From CAZGWE01 sp964529405 (GTDB lineage: Bacteria > Patescibacteriota > UBA1384 > XYA2-FULL-43-10 > 1-14-0-10-43-13): DNA of 64,000 nucleotides. A program made the translations under genes and the position numbers. Location: assembly GCA_964529405.1 (NCBI GenBank), contig CAZGWE010000003.1, positions 1 through 64,000 on the forward strand, read 5' to 3'. Shown piece by piece: positions 26,349 through 33,836 of the stretch; within the stretch, counting starts at the first letter, position 1; every line of letters starts with the position of its first letter. The notes under the pieces were generated by a model that saw only the letters and a list, made by a program, of their open reading frames with translations, did no database searches and was not told the DNA's origin.

Positions 26349-26889
26349 CCAAATTAAAACCAAACTTAAGGCCGAATTTAAGACTGTTGGCACTCGCCCA
26401 AAATCACCTCTCGAATCCTTTGACGGGATCGTTGTTCTGTCTGCCGAAGAGACAGATATCTCCGGCGAAAATAAGGAACGTCTTTTAGCCGGTCTTAACC
26501 TTATGGTCAAGATAAAAACGGGCGGCAATTTTATTTTCCTTGGCACCAAAATCCACAACGCCGGCGCAGAGAATTATATCTTGCAAAACCACCCCGATAT
26601 TGAGGCAAACTTTCCCGCTAAACGGAAAGAGGCCTCAACCAGAACGCAGATAAAGGACCTTTCAGCCTTTCTGCATAAAAAACCTCTCTCAAAGCTTTTG
26701 ATAGTCTCGCAAGCCTATCACATACCGCGCATTGACCGTTACTGCCAAAGATATATGCCGGATCAATTATATGATGTCTCTCCGGTCGGCGATATTAAAT
26801 CATACGCCAAACAAGTTGAAGTCGAAATTAATAAGATCATCAAATACGCCGGCCAGGGGGACCTGGATCTTTTTCTAACGCACAATTAA
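26323..26889 (+). CDS. YdcF/SanA-like DUF218 protein
   Basis: A 188-residue protein whose ATG overlaps the end of the fusion gene by 26 bp. It has the DUF218 pattern: FDGIVVLSAEE near residue 35, EASTRTQIKDLS, then LLIVSQAYHIPRIDRY, the conserved SxxYHxxR stretch. No transmembrane helix is present, unlike SanA or ElyC, so it is a short cytoplasmic form. Members of this superfamily influence envelope synthesis, but their reaction is not established. Its place in the glycan operon suggests a role in handling a sugar nucleotide or lipid carrier. Confidence 0.8.
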   Translation: MPDLEDSPSQIKTKLKAEFKTVGTRPKSPLESFDGIVVLSAEETDISGENKERLLAGLNLMVKIKTGGNFIFLGTKIHNAGAENYILQNHPDIEANFPAKRKEASTRTQIKDLSAFLHKKPLSKLLIVSQAYHIPRIDRYCQRYMPDQLYDVSPVGDIKSYAKQVEVEINKIIKYAGQGDLDLFLTHN

Positions 26890-26904
26890 CTTGGAACGCA
26901 GCTT

Positions 26905-27819
26905 ATGGCAACAAAAAAACGCGGAACAAGGAGCGAACACAGAGGTCCGGTTATTGAAAATCATAAAGGGCATGAAATCATAGACTGCAAAGTGTGCAAA
27001 TTCAAGCACGTCAATCCGATACCCACCGGCCAGGAGATCAATGATTTTTATGCCAGGTTCTACACCGACGAAAAGCCCAACTACTTCAAAGATGCCGAGG
27101 AGGATCTGGAGTGGTGGCTGGCGGGATATAGGAACTATTACACTTTATTTGAAAAATATACCAAAGGTAGAAAGCTACTCGATATTGGTTCGGGGCCAGG
27201 CTACTTTCTAAAGTGCGGGGCTGATCGCGGCTGGGAGATTGTGGGCTTTGAACCTTCTAAACACGCTTACGATTATTCAACCAAGATGGGACTCAAAGTC
27301 ATCAATGATTATTTTAACATGGCTAAAGCCAAAGCGCTTGGTAAATTCGATGTTGTTTCATTAACCTTGGTTCTCGAACATCTGCCTAACCCTAAAAAAT
27401 TGATCGAAGAAGCCAAGAGCATTTTAAACCCGGGGGGGTTACTTCTCATTCTATCGCCTAACGAATTTAACCCGCTTCAAAGGGCTGTAATTAAGAGCAA
27501 TAATTTAGAACCATGGTGGGTCTGCCCGCCGGAGCACATTAATTATTTTGATTTTCCATCTATCAAGAAATTAGTCAAATCCACCGGCCTTAAAATAGTA
27601 GATTCGCTGGCCACTTACCCCATGGAGCTCTTTCTGCTTAACGGCGAGATCTATATTAGCAACCGTGAGATAGGGCGAGGTTGCCATAAAAAACGAAAAT
27701 CTTTTGAGATGAACCTCTACCAGCAAGACCCCGAGATCCTAAACAATCTCTACCGCAGCTTTGCCCGAAATAACATCGGCCGGGAATTTATTATTATCGC
27801 CAAAAAAAATGAAAAATAA
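26905..27819 (+). CDS. SAM-dependent methyltransferase (class I)
   Basis: A 304-residue protein. The N-terminal part has CKVCKFKHVNPIP, a CxxC knuckle as often seen in sugar-cluster methyltransferases. The SAM-binding motif I is LLDIGSGPGYFLKC at about residues 90-103, with the acidic strand-2 end in IVGFEPSKHA and motif IV near FDVVSLTLVLEHLPNP. It probably methylates a sugar or a glycan end. It lies 15 nt after the DUF218 gene, and the next gene starts inside its 3' end (11-bp overlap). The substrate is not known. Confidence 0.87.
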   Translation: MATKKRGTRSEHRGPVIENHKGHEIIDCKVCKFKHVNPIPTGQEINDFYARFYTDEKPNYFKDAEEDLEWWLAGYRNYYTLFEKYTKGRKLLDIGSGPGYFLKCGADRGWEIVGFEPSKHAYDYSTKMGLKVINDYFNMAKAKALGKFDVVSLTLVLEHLPNPKKLIEEAKSILNPGGLLLILSPNEFNPLQRAVIKSNNLEPWWVCPPEHINYFDFPSIKKLVKSTGLKIVDSLATYPMELFLLNGEIYISNREIGRGCHKKRKSFEMNLYQQDPEILNNLYRSFARNNIGREFIIIAKKNEK

Positions 27820-29011
27820 GAAGAACAAAATTCATGTCGCCGTGCAAACCAGCTCTATCAATTGGTCAGGTGGGAAGAATTTAGACGCGAAAATAATCAA
27901 TGACCATCCGGTTGTATATTGGACAATTAAAAATATTATCGACCATATTCCAGATTCGTCGATCACTGTGGTTGCTCCAGAATTCGATAAAGACGGCTCC
28001 TTTAACACCCTGCCAACCGAGATCAACCACTCGATCTCCCTCTATTTCGGGTTTGACAATAGCCCGCTAGACAGGCTATTGTCAGCTTTTAACCTTTTGG
28101 GGGACAATGACTATATCCTCCGTATCGACGGATTGAACTTTGGCTTTAATGGAAAAAAAGCTGTCGAGATGTATAAATACGCGCATGAACATGAATTAGA
28201 CTGCCTAAAATTTCCGGACGACTTCCCGATACACTTCACTTTAGATGTTTACCGGCTGGGAGCGCTAAGGCTTGTCAGGAAACTGCTTACAAAAAGTGAT
28301 GACGTCTATAAGATCCATCCAAAGTATTATATGTTTATGCATCCGAATAAATTTAAAGTTGCGCATTATACAAATCTGCCGTCGTATCCAGATATAAAAT
28401 TACAAGAACTGCGACAGCTTTATCAATCGGTCTTTGAAATCCGGGAGGGAGATGTTGGCCGTCGAATCAAGACCGGAGATCAGCTTAACTTTCATTATGA
28501 ATTAGCAAGTGAATATGTTGCTAAAAAGATGGATGTATTAGACATTGCCTGCGGAGAAGGTTATGGCACAGAAATATTGTCAAGGAGAGCAAAGCGCGTT
28601 ATTGGCGCTGACTTAGATGATCCTGCCGTCAGGAAAGCCGCTAAGATACATCAGAATAAAAATCTGGAGTTCAGAATCGAAAATGCTCTCAGCACCTCAT
28701 TTGATGACGAAAGCTTCGATATGATTACCAGTATGGAAACAATCGAACACATAAAAGAAGACATGAAGTACCTGAAAGAGATAAGGCGCATCTTAAAGAA
28801 AGGCGGCTATTTCATCTTTAGCACTCCCCAAAACCGTCTCGGCCACGTTCCAATGAACAACGAGCACGTCCGCGAATACTCTTTGGAAAAACTAAAAAAG
28901 ATTGTCGGGCAGTATTTTACAATTGAAAAAATTATCGGCATCAAACAAGGACGGATTATTTTTTCCAATGACCCGCTTGGCACAAACACTATTTTAGTCT
29001 GCCGAAAGTAA
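27809..29011 (+). CDS. Fusion: degenerate cytidylyltransferase-like domain plus SAM methyltransferase
   Basis: A 400-residue protein starting at ATG 27809, 11 bp inside the previous gene. Residues 1 to about 215 resemble the SpsF-type nucleotidyltransferase fold (KIHVAVQTSSINWSGGKNL, then DNDYILRIDGLNFGFNG), but the R-x-GSxRLPxK signature of active enzymes is missing, so this half may only bind substrate. Residues about 220-400 are a class I methyltransferase with VLDIACGEGYGTEILSRR, DMITSMETIEHIKED and YFIFSTPQNR. It probably methylates the same surface sugar as its neighbours. The NeuB gene converges from the other strand 6 nt later. Confidence 0.8.
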   Translation: MKNKKNKIHVAVQTSSINWSGGKNLDAKIINDHPVVYWTIKNIIDHIPDSSITVVAPEFDKDGSFNTLPTEINHSISLYFGFDNSPLDRLLSAFNLLGDNDYILRIDGLNFGFNGKKAVEMYKYAHEHELDCLKFPDDFPIHFTLDVYRLGALRLVRKLLTKSDDVYKIHPKYYMFMHPNKFKVAHYTNLPSYPDIKLQELRQLYQSVFEIREGDVGRRIKTGDQLNFHYELASEYVAKKMDVLDIACGEGYGTEILSRRAKRVIGADLDDPAVRKAAKIHQNKNLEFRIENALSTSFDDESFDMITSMETIEHIKEDMKYLKEIRRILKKGGYFIFSTPQNRLGHVPMNNEHVREYSLEKLKKIVGQYFTIEKIIGIKQGRIIFSNDPLGTNTILVCRK

Positions 29012-29016
29012 AGTTA

Positions 29017-30144
29017 TTAATCCTCGAAATGACCGGTCGTTAATGGCTCTCGGGCTTTGATCGGTTTTCTAATCTTTCGACCTCGAAATAGATGGAAGTT
29101 TTTTGGTTCGATTCCGCCCCAAGGACGCAAAGAGATAATTTTATCCTCTGTCACAATGTCGCCAGGCTTCATATCAGCAGCCGCATAAATAGAGCGTCTG
29201 GACCAACGGTCAAATATCTCATCACCTTTGTGCCCCGGCTTGGAAACCGGTTGTTTGATGCCGCCGCCGGAAAGCGCCGCTTCGGTGTTGCGAACCTCTT
29301 TAACAAAACGTTGAAATTCAGACACTTCCATTGAATTTGGGTCGTCATTACTACCACCCTCTCGCTCGTCGGTAATATGTTTTTCAATAACGCATGCACC
29401 GAGCGCCACTGCCGCGATTGAAGCAGCGATATATGGGGGTTCGGAATGGTCAGAGTAGCCAACCGGTAATTTAAAAGCCTCTCTCAAAGTTGTGACGGCA
29501 CGCAGGTTTAGATCAGAGAATTCCGGCGGATACATTGAAATGCAATGCATCAAAACGATCTGATTATTGCCAGCATCTCGGATAACTTTGACAGCATGCG
29601 CCACCTCCTCCAAGTCAGCCATACCAGTAGAGAGAATAATCGGACGACCCTTCCCGGCAATATGAGTTAACAGAATATCATCAACGAGTTCATAAGAACC
29701 AACTTTATAAGCACCGACATTAGCTTCGTCCAAGATATCAACCGCCTCTTTATCAAAGGGAGTCGAGAGGAAGATAATGCCAATCTTTTTGGCATAAACC
29801 GCAAGTTTATCTGTCCACTCGTACGGCATTTCAGCTGATTTAAAGAAACCGGAGAGCGTACCAACATTCTTGCCATTCCAATTATCAAAGACTTCTACAT
29901 CGGCGGCGATCTTATCGTGAGTTATGTGTTGAAATTTGACTACATCCGCACCTGCTTCTTTGGCTTTATCAATCAACTTGTAAGCATTGTTGATATCACC
30001 TCTATGGTTAGCGCCAACTTCCGCAATAATTAAAGTTGGCTGTCCATGACCGATAAGCCGGTCTCCAATTTTGATTGTCTCTAACGGTTCAAAATTCAGC
30101 TGTTTCGGTAAACTTTTATAAAATTTATCTCTTTCTTTGCCCAT
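29017..30144 (-). CDS. neuB: NeuB/PseI-type nonulosonic acid synthase
   Basis: A 375-residue protein with an N-terminal TIM barrel and a C-terminal SAF (antifreeze-like) domain. Signatures include LIIAEVGANHRGDINNAYKL, the PEP-binding KFQHIT region, LSTGMADLEEV, LPVGYSDHS and VIEKHIT. The SAF part (about 310-375) has RRSIYAAADMKPGDIVTEDK. It condenses phosphoenolpyruvate with an N-acetylated hexosamine to form a nine-carbon sialic-acid-like sugar, so with pseB and pseC it marks a pseudaminate- or legionaminate-type pathway. The exact product cannot be settled by eye. It is on the opposite strand to its neighbours and has GGGAG ahead of its start. Confidence 0.92.
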   Translation of the reverse strand: MGKERDKFYKSLPKQLNFEPLETIKIGDRLIGHGQPTLIIAEVGANHRGDINNAYKLIDKAKEAGADVVKFQHITHDKIAADVEVFDNWNGKNVGTLSGFFKSAEMPYEWTDKLAVYAKKIGIIFLSTPFDKEAVDILDEANVGAYKVGSYELVDDILLTHIAGKGRPIILSTGMADLEEVAHAVKVIRDAGNNQIVLMHCISMYPPEFSDLNLRAVTTLREAFKLPVGYSDHSEPPYIAASIAAVALGACVIEKHITDEREGGSNDDPNSMEVSEFQRFVKEVRNTEAALSGGGIKQPVSKPGHKGDEIFDRWSRRSIYAAADMKPGDIVTEDKIISLRPWGGIEPKNFHLFRGRKIRKPIKAREPLTTGHFED

Positions 30145-30503
30145 ATTATCGAGCTCCCTTTTATCCGCTTATTCCCAATAATGATACTAAATTTACTGAT
30201 CATGGTCAATCTAATGTCAAATACCAATCGCGTACCGCGTAATGTGAAACTGCTCATACATTAGATAAACGTTTAACATTAATTGATACAAGCCGCGAGA
30301 TATAGTTGTGCTGCGGCAATAAAAAAGGTATAGTTATCGCCAAGACTAGTACCGTAAGGAAGAGATCAATGGGTTCCGCCAACAGAAGAGTCGTAATCGA
30401 GTTGCAATGTTTGCAATTGTCCCGTTTTTGACTTAATATTAAGTACGTCCACCAGATTATTTATGGCACAAAGTTCTAACAAGTATCATTAGGCAATCTT
30501 ATT
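30145..30503. other. Intergenic region, divergent, no gene seen
   Basis: A 359-bp A+T-rich gap lies between the divergent neuB and ATP-grasp genes. It should carry both promoters. TTGACT occurs at 30428-30433 but no good -10 at the right spacing follows. No ORF, tRNA or strong hairpin was found. Confidence 0.6.
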
Positions 30504-31742
30504 ATGGGCAACACTAATAATAAAACCATACTTTTACTTGGCGCAGGAGCCGAACAACAGATCGCGATCGAGCTGGCAAAGGAGATGGGATATCGCGTGG
30601 TGGCTGCTGACGGCAATCCCAAAGCTCCCGGACTGGCTCTGGCCGATGTCGCCATTGCCGATGACATTAAAAATATTGAAAAGATGATTGAGGTCGGCAA
30701 AAAGCACAAAGTTGATGGGGTAATGACCCATGGGGTCGAAATCCCCCACATCATCTCTCGAATAGCCAAGGCCCTAAACTTACCGGGAATCGATCCGGAG
30801 ATTGCCGACCGGACTACGTTTAAATCGGAGCGCATTAAGTATTTAAAAAGGGCCGGCATCAATGTCCCGGAATTTGTGGCTGTTAAGACCGTAAGCGAGG
30901 CTAAAAAGGCTGCTAAAAAGATCGGTTATCCGGTCGTAATCAAGCCGACGGATAACGCCGGTGCCAGGGGCGTAAAAGTTGTCAATAACGCCGCTGAACT
31001 CGAAAAGGCCTTTAACGAATCGCTTGGCTACTCCCATAACCGGGAGATTCTAATTGAACAACTGCTAAGCGGATTAGAGATCAGCACCGAGTCGTTGGTT
31101 TATAACGGCAAAATCTACACCACCGGCTTTGGGGATCGGAACTACTCAAGGAACATTGAATTTTATCCTTATTTTGTTGAGGATGGCCACAATGTCCCCT
31201 CCGCCCTGCCGGCCGAAACCCAGAGAAAGATTATCTCCGAAGTCGAAAAGACAATCCGGGCCCTTGGTATTACCTGGGGCGTTGCTAAAGGCGATATCCT
31301 GGTAAACAAGAGCGATGACAAGGTTTATGTTCTTGAAATGGCCTCGCGGACCAGCGGAGGCTGGTTCTGCGCCGGCACCGTACCCCTGGCCACCGGCGTC
31401 CACATTCTGAAACCCCTGATTAAAATGAGTGTTGGCGACCCTGTTGATGAAAACGACCTTAAACCAACCAAAGATCTGGCTGCCTGCCAAAGATATGTTA
31501 TTCCAAGCCGTGACGGTACATTTATTAGAATTGAAGGTGTCAAAAAGGCCGGAAAGATGCCTGGAGTGGAGATGCTGGTGATATTCAAGCAACCCAAGCG
31601 GGGCGAGTTAATCCACAAATCGACCAACCATTCGGAGAGGTTCGGCCAATTAATTGCTGTTGGCAAGGATGTGAAAGACGCCACCAAGAAGTGCGAAGAA
31701 GCCATCAGTTGTATCAGGGTGGTACTGGGTAAGGTTGAATAA
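30504..31742 (+). CDS. ATP-grasp carboxylate-amine ligase-like protein
   Basis: A 412-residue protein with the PurK/CarB-type arrangement. The N-terminal nucleotide-binding domain has ILLLGAGAEQQIAIELAKEM. The central ATP-grasp region has GYPVVIKPTDNAGARGVKVV at about residues 137-156 and EILIEQLLSGLEISTESLVY. The metal-binding end is VYVLEMASRTSGGWFC. Such enzymes couple ATP hydrolysis to joining a carboxylate with an amine. In sugar clusters similar proteins add amino-acid-like substituents to aminosugars, which is a plausible job here but an inference. The next gene is a methyltransferase 22 nt downstream. Confidence 0.87.
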   Translation: MGNTNNKTILLLGAGAEQQIAIELAKEMGYRVVAADGNPKAPGLALADVAIADDIKNIEKMIEVGKKHKVDGVMTHGVEIPHIISRIAKALNLPGIDPEIADRTTFKSERIKYLKRAGINVPEFVAVKTVSEAKKAAKKIGYPVVIKPTDNAGARGVKVVNNAAELEKAFNESLGYSHNREILIEQLLSGLEISTESLVYNGKIYTTGFGDRNYSRNIEFYPYFVEDGHNVPSALPAETQRKIISEVEKTIRALGITWGVAKGDILVNKSDDKVYVLEMASRTSGGWFCAGTVPLATGVHILKPLIKMSVGDPVDENDLKPTKDLAACQRYVIPSRDGTFIRIEGVKKAGKMPGVEMLVIFKQPKRGELIHKSTNHSERFGQLIAVGKDVKDATKKCEEAISCIRVVLGKVE

Positions 31743-31764
31743 TATTACTTACAGGCTAGAATAA

Positions 31765-32649
31765 ATGGATTCAAGACAAAGAGAGAAGCTAAGAAAATAT
31801 TTTGCCCAAGACCTTGGTTGGGGCTGGGCCAGAAATTATCAGGCGAAGAGAGTCTTTGATTTTCTGATTGAGGCTGCCGACTTCTGCCGAGGAGGAATTG
31901 TTCTCGATGCAGGCGCCGGACATCAACGTTACCGGCCATTTTTTGATCAATCACTCTATCTGTCCCAGGAACATGAAAGCGGTGTCAACTTTAAAGGCAT
32001 GAACAATATCAACTACGACCTTATCAGTCCGGTTGATGTCAAAATACCACTTAAAGACAATTGTTTAGACGGAGTACTATCAACTTCTGTCATTGAGCAT
32101 ATGGAGAATCCCCGAGAGTTCTGCAAGGAAGCTTATCGGGTGCTGAAACCGGGCGGCAAGCTGTTTATTAATGTGCCCTTCTCTATCATCGAGCACGAAA
32201 GACCATTCGATTTTACCCGGCCTACGCGCTACGCCTTGAAAAAATGGATGGAAGAGGCCGGTTTTAGTGATTTCCTGATTGAGCCATCGTCCTCCTGCAC
32301 CGAAACAGTCTGCAATGTGCTGCCCATAACCGTTTACTGCGACTTTTTACAAACAGACCAGGGCTACAAAAAAAATTTGGCTGAAAATTTTGCCAGCTCT
32401 AAAAACATAATCGTAAAGCTATATTATACTTTCAGGGTTTTTGTGGCTGCTATCCTCTATCTAGCCACCAAAATACTAAGCTTTCTCTTAAAACTGTTAA
32501 TTGACCGCGGACCATACGATAAGGCGCTGTTGCCGGTTGGCTGGATTGTTGTCGCCACTAAACAAGGCAAGATAACGCAAAATAGCAAAACACCGGATCG
32601 AAAAACTTTCTTGGCCAAGTTTGCCCTAGCCGATAAAAAGACAAGATGA
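31765..32649 (+). CDS. SAM-dependent methyltransferase (Methyltransf_11 type)
   Basis: A 294-residue protein. Motif I is IVLDAGAGHQRYRPFF at about residues 48-63, and DGVLSTSVIEHMENPREFCKEAYRVLKPGGKL covers motifs IV to VI. The C-terminal part has a hydrophobic segment (FVAAILYLATKILSFLLKLL) that could tie it to the membrane. It probably methylates a lipid-linked or surface sugar. It ends in an ATGA overlap with the next gene, so the two are translationally coupled. The family is clear; the substrate is not. Confidence 0.85.
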   Translation: MDSRQREKLRKYFAQDLGWGWARNYQAKRVFDFLIEAADFCRGGIVLDAGAGHQRYRPFFDQSLYLSQEHESGVNFKGMNNINYDLISPVDVKIPLKDNCLDGVLSTSVIEHMENPREFCKEAYRVLKPGGKLFINVPFSIIEHERPFDFTRPTRYALKKWMEEAGFSDFLIEPSSSCTETVCNVLPITVYCDFLQTDQGYKKNLAENFASSKNIIVKLYYTFRVFVAAILYLATKILSFLLKLLIDRGPYDKALLPVGWIVVATKQGKITQNSKTPDRKTFLAKFALADKKTR

Positions 32650-33629
32650 ATATTCAGAAACTCATCGAAAGCTATCTCGACATGGAGGCATATGGCAGCA
32701 ATATTATTATCAAGGAATATTGCCGATTTCCCAAATGCCTTCCCTTGCCTTGCCATATGGAACATGGCTGGACTCCGATTCCCAATGCTCTGGTTACGGA
32801 TTTAGTTATTGCCAGCAAGAAAAATATTATGCTGGTTTTCAGTGATCGGCGATTAAAATTTTGGCAAAAAGCCAGCAAGGTTCCGGTTTATGTTATTGGC
32901 GCACCGTTCGTTCACTATCGCCGGATGGCCAACATTACCCCAAACCCAAAATCTCGAGGTACCATAGTTTTTCCAAGTCATTCAACGATCTTTTTGCAAA
33001 GCCAATACAATATCGATGAATACTGCAACAAACTGAAAAATCTACCCATGAAATTTCATCCAATTACTATCTGCTTACTCTACCCCGATATCAAATTAGG
33101 TCGGGATAAGGAGTATCGAAAACGCGGCTTCAAGGTGGTCTCGGCTGGAAGAAAATTACGGGGCAGTAAAAAATTTCCGTTTAACTTTTATAAAATTCTC
33201 GCCAACCACAAATATGCCACCTCAAACGAAATAGGCACATATACTTTTTATTCGATTGAGTTTGGCCTGCCATTCTTTCTGTCTGGCGATGAGCCAACAG
33301 TCGTTAACATTGGCGACAAAGATCCCAACAGCCATGGCAGTGGAAAAAATAGCGATTATGCCTTGGGCAAAAAGGTATTTGATTTATTCAATGTTGGGAC
33401 AAATGCCGTCATTACACCCGAGCAGCAGCAGCTAGTTAAAGACGAACTTGGCATAGAAAATCACATCGACCCCAAAAAGCTAAATAAGATACTCTGGTCC
33501 AACACCAGAAATTTGCGTTATTGGCTAAAGTACGTACCAATGTACTGCCTGTTAACTTTTATTAAATTTGTCATCCCGCAAAATCTTGCTTACTGGATTA
33601 TTGAACGCAAGAACAAAAAGCCTGCTTGA
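32646..33629 (+). CDS. Uncharacterised GT-B-like protein
   Basis: A 327-residue soluble protein with a short C-terminal hydrophobic segment. It is coupled to the methyltransferase by ATGA. I do not firmly recognise it. It has a Rossmann-like strand GTIVFPSHST, and the stretch ATSNEIGTYTFYSIEFGLPFF at about residues 196-216 resembles the donor-site loop of GT-B enzymes of the polysialyl/CDP-glycerol transferase kind (conserved S/T, glycine and E before a 'GLPF' turn). A glycosyl- or polyol-phosphate transferase role is therefore plausible but unproven. It ends the operon begun at 30504. Confidence 0.7.
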   Translation: MNIQKLIESYLDMEAYGSNIIIKEYCRFPKCLPLPCHMEHGWTPIPNALVTDLVIASKKNIMLVFSDRRLKFWQKASKVPVYVIGAPFVHYRRMANITPNPKSRGTIVFPSHSTIFLQSQYNIDEYCNKLKNLPMKFHPITICLLYPDIKLGRDKEYRKRGFKVVSAGRKLRGSKKFPFNFYKILANHKYATSNEIGTYTFYSIEFGLPFFLSGDEPTVVNIGDKDPNSHGSGKNSDYALGKKVFDLFNVGTNAVITPEQQQLVKDELGIENHIDPKKLNKILWSNTRNLRYWLKYVPMYCLLTFIKFVIPQNLAYWIIERKNKKPA

Positions 33630-33684
33630 CAGGAGTTAGCAAAAGCGCGATGTACTAAATCGGCTTGAACAATCTTATGGTTGT

Positions 33685-33705
33685 TGATTGCCGATTCGGC
33701 AATCA
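33685..33705. repeat. Perfect short palindrome upstream of the fusion gene
   Basis: TGATTGCCGA (33685-33694) pairs with TCGGCAATCA (33696-33705). No T run follows. It could be a transcript-end hairpin or a regulator site. Confidence 0.5.
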
Positions 33706-33836
33706 GTTCCCAACCCAAGCCGCCAGCAGATGCGCGATATTTGCATCACCGCTAATTAGATGGTATCTTGGGCAAAATAGATCAAAAAAACAAAAACGTT
33801 TTATCAGCACATTAACCCAAGAGATAGAGATAAGAG

